A stretch of 64,000 nucleotides of DNA from NCBI RefSeq assembly GCF_958979055.1, contig NC_084886.1, forward strand, positions 36,538,154 through 36,602,153, written 5' to 3'. Each line of letters starts with the position of its first letter. Position 1 is the first letter of the stretch. Origin of the DNA: Alnus glutinosa (Eukaryota; Streptophyta; Magnoliopsida; Fagales; Betulaceae). The notes beneath the pieces are model-generated. The model did no database searches. It had not been told where the DNA came from and was given only the letters and a program-made list of their open reading frames with translations. A program made the position numbers and the translations under genes. Positions 10,566 through 20,263 of the stretch are shown here, one piece after another.

Positions 10566-10834
10566 GACTTCTACGTTCATTAGAATTTGGTGATGAAATA
10601 GCTGCAAGATGTTAGCTAGTCACGTGACCCTTTTTCTTTCTTTTTTTTCCCTTAAAAGACTTGAAAGGAGCAAGGTCAAAGGAATTTCTATGTCTGTTTT
10701 GTGAATAACTTTTAGGATATTAGAAATAATGGCAAGAAATCTTTCGGTGACGCAGATTCCCCCCTCCCTCACCTTTTTTTTTCGTGAATAATTTTTAGGA
10801 TATTATAAATAATGGCATGAAATATTTATTTTAT
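10396..10834. repeat. Polypyrimidine tract and a 40-bp direct repeat
   Basis: 10488-10565 is a pyrimidine run of about 78 bp built from CTC, TTC and T tracts. At 10700-10740 and 10785-10823 the same segment occurs twice (GTGAATAA-TTTTAGGATATTA-AAATAATGGCA-GAAAT). No gene. Confidence 0.7.
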
Positions 10835-11218
10835 TTTATTTTATGAATAAGTAGAACTATTATTAACAAAAAGAATCAATTGTACAATCAAAACTTCCAA
10901 AACACCTAACAAACAAAGAAAAACTCTGTAAACTAGCTAGAAACAAACAACAAACCAACACAACTAAACTAGAATATTTACATCAATATTCCAGTTAAAA
11001 CAAAGTCTAACATTCTCCAAAGTCTTCTTAAATTTTCCTTTTCCAAAAAGTTGGAAAAAAAAAAATCATCTTCAATATCTGTTCCTCAGTTCTCGGTTGG
11101 CCACCAAACCTGAGTTAATTTCTAGCCCTTCAAATACCATACACAGCAGCACTAAGAACCAATCGGCAAGTCACCCCCAACATGGACTTAGTTTTCCAAT
11201 GGCTACAAGCTACCTCAA

Positions 11219-12951
11219 TGATAAGTCTTGAATTGTTTGATTCAAGAGCCCTTTATTTGCATTTGTTATACCTAGTTCGTATTGTATATATAACGTTTTG
11301 TTGTAGTTTTTGTGTTTTATCTTATTTTCAGGTCTTAGTTGAAATCTAATTCAAAACTCTTGAATTAGACCTGGAAATACATCAAGGGCATTTTGGTCAC
11401 TTCCAGAGTTCGAGACTGACCTTGAGAAGATGGAAAATCGTCCAAGGCATTTCAATCGATCGACTATTTGTACAGCCAATAATTAGATCGATCAACTTTT
11501 CGATCGATCGAATTCGCCGTCTTCCAGAAAATCAGATATTTCCAGATCTTTGCATTCTTTATGCAATTCAAATCATAAGTTGGATTTTGTGGACAGAAAT
11601 TGACGCCGACCAGCTCTGTTTGTGTGGCTAAGATTAGCTCTTGATGGTCTTTTGTAAATCCAATTCTCTATATATATGAGATTAGGGATTAGGTTAGAAT
11701 ATGCATCTTTTGGGGTTTATTCGGATTTGCTCAGGTGTATCACTTCAATTCCTTGTATTTCTAGCTTTCTTTAATGCACGTTTTCTGGGCTTAGTACCAG
11801 AGAGCTTGTCTCCTTTCTTTTTCTTCTTTGTTCTTCATGTTCTAGCTTAGGTTTTATTCTCTTTTGTAATCCGAATTTCTTTAAGTTTAATATAGTTGTT
11901 TTTATTTCATTTCTCCCTTGTTCCTTTACTGTTTTCATTCATTTCCATGCCTAGATTAGTTTAAATTCATGTCTAGCTAATTTAGTTCTTAGGGTTTGAT
12001 CCAAGTCCTATCCAAAACCATATAGTGTTCTTGATGTTCTTAGGATTTTTCTTTAGATGTTTGATGATTGCTAAGGGCTAGAGAATATCAAAACTCATGC
12101 TAAAAGGTTTTGATATCAATATTCCAATCCAATTATTCATGAAAAATAGATTAACTTGTCTATGAGTTTTTCTTGAAGTCTTGAGTAAAACCAACATTAT
12201 TGGAAACAAGAATGATGTCTTTTGCAATGATACTATTTGACACGATGTATGATTTCTCATTAGAGTCACCTTATAGGGTATGCTAGGGAACACCAATCAT
12301 TTCACCCATTTGGTAGTCTAATTGTTTTTCAATTGTAGTTTAACTTTATGTGGAATGATTTGGTGTGAAACTAGATATCTTATCATTGTGGCCTAATTAG
12401 GGTTTTCATGTATTGTGTATACTCATTAGGATGTGTTATAGAGTAGTAAGCTAGGGAACATTAGTCACTCCACACATTTGGTAGAGTAAATGTTTTTCAA
12501 TTATAGTTTAGTCTTTACGTGGAGTAGATTAATGTAAACCTAGGTGCTTTATGATTACGTCTTAACTAGAGTGTTTTCACGTCGAGGTTGTCGTAATGGT
12601 TAACGCCCATTATGCGCTCATATCAAACATGTTAGGAAGGTCCATATAGACTTTAAGCATTGCATTGGTAGAGGATTGGATAAGATCAACATCCTAAGTT
12701 TTCTTTTAAAGTTTGTTTTCATTTTTCCGCTTTCATTTTTTCCCTTACTTGTTGTAGCTTCAATTCTACAACCCTTTACTTTTATTTTTATCTTTAAGTT
12801 AAGTTAGATACGCTCTTTAAATATCCTATTATGCAAAACAACCAATAATCTCTGTGGTTCGATCACCCTTACTATAGTACAATTGATTCGTACTATTGTG
12901 AGTGGTAAACTTATAAATTTAAAATTCACGTAGCCGCTTGGCGCGCTACCA
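11219..12951. mobile_element. Solo LTR-like element, 1733 bp
   Basis: Begins TGATAAGTC and ends GCGCTACCA (TG...CA). It is flanked by a 5-bp duplication, CTCAA, at 11214-11218 and 12952-12956. Removing it and one TSD restores the LINE frame as DDLIEVACSHW. Interior features include TATATATATGAGATTAG at 11672-11690 and, near the right end, ATCTCTGTGGTTCGAT, a phrase common at the 3' end of Ty3-type LTRs. No gag/pol and no second LTR are seen, so a solo LTR left by recombination is the simplest reading. Confidence 0.8.
12278..12590. repeat. Imperfect tandem duplication inside the solo LTR
   Basis: Two units of about 150-170 bp each begin GCTAGGGAACA and continue through CATTTGGTAG, TTTTTCAATT-TAGTTTA, TTACGTGGA or TTATGTGGA, and GTTTTCA. 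The first starts about 12281 and the second about 12450. Confidence 0.7.
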
Positions 12952-13600
12952 CTCAATCAAATCATCCCAAACATTAAGAGGATCCAGAACATTACATCTA
13001 TGCAAACAAGTATTCCAAATCCGTGAACTAAACCCACACTCAAAGAACAAGTGATCCTGGCTTTCGGTACCATGACGACAAAAAACACATGCTGTATCAC
13101 CCTTGAGTCCCCAAGATCGCAGTCGATCTCCAGTAGAAAAGCTGGTTATAAATGGCTAACCAAAGGATGAAGGCTTGCTTCGGAATAGCATGTGGATGCC
13201 AAACCAACGGCCACCAACTAACAGGATCCTTCTTTCTCTGAAGATAATCCTAGGTATTTGCACTAACAAAAGTGCCAGAACGGGCAATAGTCCAAATCAA
13301 TTTGTCAACTACACCAAGCCTCACTTCAGGGAGCTTGCTCTGTATCTCAACAAGGGCATCAGACCGAGCTGGCCTCCAACACCAAGCACCATCCTTTAAA
13401 ACATAATTCAGTTTGACTTCTAGTTTGCTATAGGAATCATAAACAATTCTAAACTCAAATCTCTCAACTAAGGTTCCAAGAGAGTGCCAATTATCCATCC
13501 CACATGTGGATACAACCTCCATATGGCATGAAATCTTTAGATAACACAGATTCCTATTTCCCAATGAGATCCCACGATAAAGACAATCGAATCCCATAAA

Positions 13601-14029
13601 ACCATTTCATAGAAATTCATTGATATCTTTTTTTTATAAAGCAAATAGACTTTGATTTTTAAATAATCCATATCATTGTGATTTTAATTCAGAGTTCAAT
13701 GCTTACAGTTTTGACAATTGGATTCTTAGGTTGTAGTCTGGTTTTTTAAATAGATATATCTGCTAACTTATTGTCCAATTAATTGATGGTGTGTCACTCA
13801 CTCACTCCTCACTAAATAAGAAAAGACCACTCCTCACGGTCGTCACCCTTCTTTTTCTTTTTCTTTTTGTAAGTATTTTTTTTTTAAAATGAAATAAAAT
13901 AATAAGGTAAATTTGCTTAGTAGAATGTACAGTTGATGCATAATGTGCAAGACGAGAATCACATATCATCAATTTAATGGTCTAACATGGCATGTTATTA
14001 ATTAATTGAACAATAATGTTTGGAAAATT
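13601..14029. other. No gene seen
   Basis: A/T-rich spacer with no recognisable feature. Confidence 0.5.
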
Positions 14030-14720
14030 ATCATTTCCTAAACCCAAACAATCCTGTGACCAGGCCTGTGGGCCCAGTTGGCATATCCGACTCGAAAAAA
14101 AGGCCCATGAAGACCAGGTCGGTCTTCATTGCCTTGGATACTCTATACAAAATCTTATGAATATCCTTGATTATCAAAGCCGAGGATAAGCATAGTTGAT
14201 ACGTTTCGGGGACATCGTTGTCCCGGAAACACAAGAAGAATACACATGGAATGTTCATATACAGATGGTCTTAGGAATAGACTGCTCAAGACTACCACGA
14301 GGAAATATGGATGGAATACATTGAAATCCTTATCCTAGAATTATCACAAGGAATTATGAGAAGATTTAATTCTTAAACCTTGAAAGTTATAGAATGACTT
14401 TATCTCGGATTTTCCAGGATAGGCTCTTTATCTCATAAGATATGGGATAAGAGACCTATTTAAATTCGACTGAAGATCAATCCTACCCGAATAGAACTCC
14501 CCAAGGGACAAGACCTAATGCCACACAGTCTAGGGGTTAGAATCCTAATTGAACTATAATTATAGCACTCATAATGCATTAGACTTACATGCCTATAAAT
14601 AGATTGGTACTCCAGGTATCAAAACTCTCTGATCTTTTTGGCTTTACTGTGCTCTCATATTCGTGGAGAAAGCGCATTTACCAGCCATACCGAAAACTAC
14701 ACCAACAAATAAATTAACGA
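14030..14720 (+). mobile_element. Probable LTR remnant
   Basis: The segment has higher GC than its flanks and an LTR-like promoter arrangement: GCCTATAAATAGATTGG at 14591-14607 (TATA box), followed by CTCTCTGATC and a GAGAAAGCGCATTTACC stretch. Exact termini, TSD and a partner LTR were not found, so this is a tentative call; a promoter fragment of another element would look the same. Confidence 0.4.
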
Positions 14721-15450
14721 GAATGTAATACTTATACTCATATAATTGTAAAGGCTTAGAGAAGGTAGAAAAAATATTAGATCAAGAATGCGAGTTGGAA
14801 CATATGGTAAAAAAGTATTATACAACAAATACTAAGGAGTAAAGCTTGAAATCACATTTTTAAAATTTTTATTTTGCATTTCCTTCATAATGTTAATGGG
14901 GTAGTATCAATAAATCCTTAAATCTATCCTCGATTAAAAAATAAAAATAAAATCTAAAAGTTGATTAAAACAATCACATCAACATTATAAAATAATTATA
15001 AAATAAAATGTAATTTCTAACTTTCCTCAAACCATATTCATGTTTTTGTCACAAATTTCCAAAGAAGTAGACGATTCATATTTCATGGCGTCTTTAATAG
15101 TGTTAGTTGTAGTTGGGATGCACATGGGGTGTCATTATTATCCAATATCTCCATCCTTGATCACCAAGCAATCAATCTTAGTCCATTCAAAACTCTTTAC
15201 GTGGGATAATCTCCACCGCCCAAGAAATATTCAAAAACAACTCTTGAAAATGACAGCCTGGTTTTTTCTGGCATTCAAACAGAAGAAGCCGACACGACAA
15301 CACTAAATATTCCTTAGCGTGCAAGAAATTAATTAACCGTAAGACTTTTTTTTTTTTTTAATTTTTTCGCTTCGAATTTACGGGTGATATTAAAAATCGG
15401 CAGTCGTAGCGGCACAGAAGAAAAATCTGTTTATTTGTCTTGTTTATATC
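14721..15450. other. No gene supported; MITE fragment
   Basis: 14835-15025 resembles the arms of the MITE at 10174-10395 (ACATTTTTA, TTTTATTT, CATAATGTTAAT, then ATCACATCAACATTATAAAATAA). The open frame at 15040-15306 has no recognisable domain. Confidence 0.4.
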
Positions 15451-15454
15451 ATTG

Positions 15455-15600
15455 TCACGTGCCCCACGTGAGATCCATCTGAACAGGAGATTACTAGTTT
15501 TACTATCCAAGTGGTTTGGTCAATCCTCGCTGGAACACGTGTAAATAGTTGCACAAAAATCCCATCAATAATGTTCCGTGTCTAGCTATTATATGCTCGA
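15455..15600 (+). promoter_or_regulatory. Three G-boxes and a TATA-like box
   Basis: CACGTG occurs at 15456-15461, 15465-15470 and 15536-15541, and ATTATATGC lies at 15588-15596, all within 200 bp upstream of the start at 15649. G-boxes (ACGT core) are the binding sites of plant bZIP and bHLH factors; clustered copies are known in ABA- and light-responsive promoters. Regulation of the gene at 15649 is inferred. Confidence 0.65.
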
Positions 15601-15648
15601 CGAGCCCCGACAAAAGAAGAAAGAGACACAGATAGATCATATAGAGAG

Positions 15649-15900
15649 ATGGGTTCGAGCTGGTACACGTCAGGTTTCCGGTGGCCGGATTTCACCTTCT
15701 CTCTGCGATCTTCAATCTACCGGTGGTGGCCGGAATTCAGTTTTTCCTACTTCACAACGGGTTGGAGCTTTGGGGGCTTCCAGTGGTTGGATTTTACTGT
15801 ATTTGATGACGTGTTCTGGACCATCGTTACGGTGTTAGAGTCCGTGGCTTTGGTCGCCTTGCTTTGCTACTTCTTTATCTTCTGTGGCTGTACCCTTTGA
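15649..15900 (+). CDS. Small protein, aromatic N-terminus, C-terminal membrane segment
   Basis: Single-exon 83-aa frame starting ATGGGTTCGAGC in good context (GAGATGG). The N-terminal 50 residues are rich in Trp and Phe with repeated motifs FRWPDFTFS, YRWWPEFSFS and FQWLDFTVF. Residues about 55-80 (VFWTIVTVLESVALVALLC and following) form one hydrophobic segment ending CGCTL. I believe similar short proteins occur in other eudicots, but I cannot name a function. Support comes from the G-box/TATA promoter just upstream and the non-random motif repetition. It is probably a single-pass membrane protein. Confidence 0.7.
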   Translation: MGSSWYTSGFRWPDFTFSLRSSIYRWWPEFSFSYFTTGWSFGGFQWLDFTVFDDVFWTIVTVLESVALVALLCYFFIFCGCTL

Positions 15901-17325
15901 TTTGGTATCCATAACTTTTTTCTTGTAGACATGTTAGCTTGATTGGCAGGAATTTCTGACACCTTTTCAAATCGGCCGGTACGTTGGGGGCTTGAAACAG
16001 AGTAAATCTTTTAGTTAACCTCATACCATGTATACATAGATCTTTGATTATTTATATAGTTCTTTGCTATATGCCTTTATCTAGCAATACCCAATTGTCA
16101 GCCATCACAGAATCTTCTTCTTCTTCTTCTTCTTCTTTCTTTCTTTCTTTTTTTTTTTTTTTTGGTTGTTCTCTGTTTTTTGGTTTTTCTAACTTTAATG
16201 TGTCATTAGCAGTACCGAATATATATATATTTTTTTCTCCCCTAGTTTGTTGCTTTGGACAAGCGAAAGAAGTGAAAATGGTTTATGGGCTAGTGAGAGT
16301 GGAATAGGATGAAAATGTAGCAACTGAGGCAAAGGAGGGTGCACCTGTATCTGCCATAGTGAGAGGAGGAGCTATATATGGTGGCTTGTGGATGGGCCAA
16401 TATTGATTATTGAGAATTCTAGTAGTATTTGATGCCTGCTTTCTGCTTTTACTTGTGCTTAATTCTCACTTCTCAGTAGCCAATTTTACTACATTGAGAA
16501 GTCTAAAGAAGGATGTTGTCATCCTGAGGAGCAGCCCACTCTGCTAATCATGCCAACATGGTCCGATTGGCTGGAAATTAAAACAATTCTTACTCTTGCT
16601 GTAAATGTGTTTTCTCTCGAACCCATCTTGGTGGGTTTTCATTCATATTTATAATCAGATTACATGAAGGTTGTTACAAGGATAAAGATAATATTTGAAA
16701 TGTTGGCTGAGTTATCTTGTGCTTCAACAGAAATGTACAGTGATTGTTTAGCATTGTTGCCCACAAGTGCTCTTCTAGTGTTGGGATGATTTAGCTTTAT
16801 GAGGTCAGTAGAGCACATCTTCTTTGGCTTTAGTTATTCTAATTCATGGCCTTAACTTGTTGAGTTTGAAGCTGGGTTTCTGGCAACTTTACAGGTTGGG
16901 GCCTCTTCCAAAACATGCATAAGTTTCATCGATCCTTAGAGAGTCCTTGAGAACGAGTGGCTAATTTGTATTCTTGTATATAATCACAATAGTTATAAAC
17001 TAAGATCGGATAGCAGTGAAGAACTGAGTCATGGATGACTGGCTTGAAATGCAGATCATTCACATCCTTAAGTTACAATAATATTTTGGCAGGCATGACA
17101 AAATACATTTAACTATAAGTTGTGTCAATATATTATTGAGAGGAGTTGAGTTCAACACAATTGTTAAGAGTGCCCCTGAAATTTTTTTAATTACCTCACT
17201 TCAGCAACACCTTTATTTTGTTTTTCATTAGATGCTAGTTATTATATGTTTTTACATTATTGACCATGTGAATAGCCTACAAATGTGTCTTCAGTAACAT
17301 GTTAATGATAGCAGGCGCCAAAGAG
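15901..17325. other. 3' flank of the small gene and non-coding DNA
   Basis: Contains a (CTT)n-T tract at 16110-16160. The following 1.1 kb is of mixed composition but I find no frame with a recognisable domain. It could include a 3' UTR. Confidence 0.4.
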
Positions 17326-17740
17326 ATCCAGAAGACTACGGGTATTGTGATAAGGATGGGACTAGATAATTAAGGATTAGTATGCTTTCAAGTGTTTAAG
17401 TTTGAGTAGGATCTATCTTTTATCTTCATATTGCTAGTGGTTATCTTTATCTTTTATTTTTAAGTTGAGTTGTTAGTGCCTTAGTGGTTATCTCTATGTT
17501 GTAGAAGGCTAATCGAGAGATTATTTTTACACTAGGAGAAGTTATCTTTAAGTTTATAATTTTCTATTTAAAGAGTACTAGTGAAAGCAATAAATCAAAC
17601 ATAATTAATCACAAACCTTGTATTTGAAAAGGTCTAGGTTCCCTTCAACGAATCTAAAGGGTCTAGGTTCCCTCAAAACCGAACAAATTATCCCGTTACG
17701 TGTTCGAGAATTCATTCACGTAACATATTGCCTGACAACA
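17326..17740 (+). mobile_element. Possible copia-type LTR fragment
   Basis: Has repeated TTATCTTTA/GTTATCT motifs, TTTCTATTTAAAGAGTAC (TATA-like, 17562-17579), then AACCTTGTATTTG and a duplicated GGTCTAGGTTCCCT (about 17631 and 17660). This layout resembles copia LTR U3/R regions. No termini or TSD found. Confidence 0.3.
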
Positions 17741-18394
17741 GCTAAAAGAGCATCTATGGACAATCACGTAAAGCAGTCTCACCATTTTTTTTTTAAATTC
17801 AGATGACCAAGCTACTTTTTGCTTCCATATTTAAATATATTCCATAATAGCACAAAAGACACCCACCACCTCAATGGATCTCCTCCTCCACTCCCGGCCA
17901 CCTCTCCCTCATTGCCAGAACCACTCGGACCTCTTCCATTGGTACATTAACTACACACCCCTCTCGCTTTGCCCCTAAGACTCCGACAAGCTCACCAAGT
18001 CCCTCATTTTTTGTGGCTGCCATCCACTCCCTCGCTGCCGGTGCTTTTCCAAAACCCATCTCTTCTCTCCCCTCAGTGCCCTCACGACCCTTTCGTTCCG
18101 TCACTGCCATACCAAAACATTCTTTGGCATGAATGCACTTACAAAAGCTTCAACTGCCTTATACGTTCCAAACCAAAACTGAGAGAGGGGAAGAGGTGGA
18201 GCGTCGTGACAAGAGAAAGAGAAATTGAAGAGGAGAGGAGTAGGGGAGTTTGGGAGATTGGGGGTGTCGTGTGAAAGACAGAGAGAGGAGAGAAATTGCA
18301 AAAGAATGATTTTGTAAATAAATAATAATAATAATAAAAGACAGAGAGGAGAGATAAATGATTTTTGTTAAAATAGTGGATGCCAGGATGGGTG
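17741..18394. other. No gene supported
   Basis: 17860-18180 is GC-richer, with overlapping frames on both strands (plus from 17874, minus 17871-18110) but a stop after about 34 codons on plus and no motif I know. It could be a gene fragment. (AAT)n lies near 18321-18338. Confidence 0.35.
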
Positions 18395-18605
18395 AGCTAT
18401 TGGCACTATACCACTATGAGATATGATACATTTACAACTTCTGTACAACTCTTATACAATTCCAACAATTTTTTTTAAAATCAACCATTAGATATGTAGA
18501 ATCATATGTAAGAAAATAAATCCAATGGTTAGTTTGAAAACAAGTTGTTGGAGTTGTACAAGAATTGTGTAAAGAGTTGTACAACAATCATTTCTTATAC
18601 CACTA
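18395..18605. mobile_element. MITE with TTGTACAACT-type inverted repeats
   Basis: Left arm TGTACAACTCTTATACAATTCCAACAA and right arm TTGTTGGAGTTGTACAAGAATTGTG are inverse, with inner arms ATCAACCATTAGAT and ATCCAATGGTTAG. Non-coding. Related sequence may be present at about 57195-57370. Confidence 0.65.
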
Positions 18606-19035
18606 TAGCTCAATGTTAGTTTAGAGAAGTCTATGGAATCTACTCTTGGTTATTTTTGGGGGATTTCCCTAAAATTAGAGAAGCATTAGGGGTTTAGAAA
18701 TGTTGATGGAATCCTCATTTATCATTTTTCATTACAAAAAAAATTCAAAATTTATTTCTATTTTATATCACGTCTTATTACCATTAAAAAAAAAAAAAAA
18801 AACTCTCCCCTCAAAAATCTTTATTAAACACGCCCATTATTCTTTGGAGAATCCGTGAATGAATACTGAATAGGAAGGAAAAAAAAAAAATAAAAAAAAA
18901 AAATCCTTTAGCATGTGCTGATAAAGCCTAATTAACGTGAGAGATTGGCGAGCATTGAATAACAATTAGATGCAGGATATAATGTCTAATCTTGACTATT
19001 TGAGGCTTTTACTAAATTTGATTACAAATCTTATC
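18606..19035. other. No gene seen
   Basis: A-tract-rich spacer; nothing recognised. Confidence 0.5.
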
Positions 19036-19450
19036 CTCCTTTTATTTCAACATAAAATGATTTTTGTCGTAAAATATTTTTGACGAAATTATTTTTCAGG
19101 AAAAATGATTTTTGAAAATATTTTTCAGCGTTTGGCTTGTACAAAAAAATCACCAATGGCGAAAAATGAAATCTGGTAATGTCTAGTCGCCATCACCAGA
19201 TTCCGGCCAAATTCGTCGGTATCTGGCCTAATTCGGTTGGATTCCAGTTGTATTGGCTGAAATTCGGCCAAATTGGCCAAACGTCAGCCTGAATCTAGCC
19301 TAATACGGTAGGACTCAAGCTATATGGCTAGAATCTGGTTAGATCTGATTGGTCTTCGGTTGTACTGGCCAGATCTCGGCCGGACTTCAGCTGTATGGCC
19401 GAAATTTGGCCAAATCCGACCGATTTGACCAGATTGACAAAAATGGTTGA
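19036..19450. repeat. Degenerate GGCCAAATTCGGCC tandem repeat
   Basis: Begins with AAAATATTTTTGACGAAATTATTTTTC and CAGCGTTTGGC, a terminal motif common to a dispersed tree repeat (fragment also at 27700-27810). It then has about 60-bp degenerate units built on TCCGGCCAAATTCGG, TCCAGTTGTATTGGC and GAATCTGGTTAG from 19190 to 19435. Confidence 0.55.
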
Positions 19451-19539
19451 ATGTATTGTAATAGAAAAGAAGATGAACAAAAAAGTAGCAAATAGTTCAA
19501 AACATACGCTACCAGCCAGTGGTGTAAAGTCACATAAAA

Positions 19540-19925
19540 TGGGGAAAGTACACATTTTTTTTAAACTACCATCCAATTGTCAATGTGCCCCCTAAATTAC
19601 AAATTGTGTCAATGTTCCCTAATGACAAATATACCATTCATAAAATTATAAAAAATTTTAACATTATATAAAAACTAAAAAGAAAACTAAAAAATTAAAA
19701 TAAAAAAAAACTAAGATATTTTTTTTTTTTTAGATTTTATTTTATATAATTTTCACTTTGGGCCACCACTTGAATTTTTATTTTTTTTTATTTCTTTTTA
19801 AATTGTTTTTTTTAATCTTTCAAAAAAAAAAAATTGTTTTTTCCAAAAATTTATTTTCTTTTTAATTTTTTTTTCGAATTTATAAAGATATATTTGTTTT
19901 ATTGAAACTATTTTTTCAAAACACG
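19540..19925. repeat. Partial third copy of the 4468-5487 repeat family
   Basis: Contains AAAGTACACATTTTT, CCATCCAATTGTCAATGTGCC, AAATTACAAATTGTGTCAATG, ATTCATAAAATTATAAAAA and, at the right, TTTATAAAGATATATTTG...TTATTGAAAC, all in the order seen in copy B. The right inverted arm is missing. Confidence 0.6.
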
Positions 19926-19989
19926 GCCAATGAATGAAAGCAAAGAGGCCACCTGACCAACAAGAAGAAGCCACTTTGCACCACAAGGA

Positions 19990-20263
19990 TCCTTACACGT
20001 GTCTCGTAATATAAAACTCCTGCCACACGCTTCTCTCTCTCTCTCTGTTACACCGTCGCAGAGACGAGGAAAAAGCACAATTTGAATTCCAAAACTCTCC
20101 CATTTCCCCCGGATTTCAATTTCTGTCTTTGCATTTCCATTCCTCTGGAAAATCTTTTCTTTTGTTTCCTAAGAAAACGAAAAAAGAAAAAGAAAACACC
20201 AGAATCGCATAATCGCATTGTTTAAGTTAATTAAACTCTAAACAGATTTTGGTATCCGGTTGT
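19990..20263 (+). promoter_or_regulatory. Promoter and 5' UTR of the poly(A) polymerase gene
   Basis: A G-box CACGTG at 19996-20001, a TATAAAA box at 20010-20016 and a (CT)n initiator-like run at 20032-20045 precede a leader of about 220 bp ending at the ATG at 20264. Confidence 0.6.

Larger units (their letters stand above)
10835..13600 (-). pseudogene. LINE 3' half (zf-RVT region), split by a solo LTR
   Basis: The minus strand from about 13597 reads DNWHSLGTLVERFEFRIVYDS, GAWCWRPARSDALVEIQSKLP and WTIARSGTFVS. Then, in fragments with frameshifts, come PKQAFILWLAIYN, a Cys/His block CVFCRHGTESQDHLFFEC and RIWNTCLHRCNV: the zinc-binding C-terminal domain of plant L1 reverse transcriptases. 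It continues left of the LTR as DDLIEVACSHWKTKSMLGVTC. The 3' end is at about 10835, where T-rich plus-strand sequence marks the A-rich tail. The 5' end is truncated at about 13600. Confidence 0.85.

Noticed and set aside
17871-18110. Minus-strand frame rich in Glu, Gly and Arg
   Set aside because: No recognisable motif; the plus strand has an equally open but stopped frame. Kept only as part of a spacer entry.
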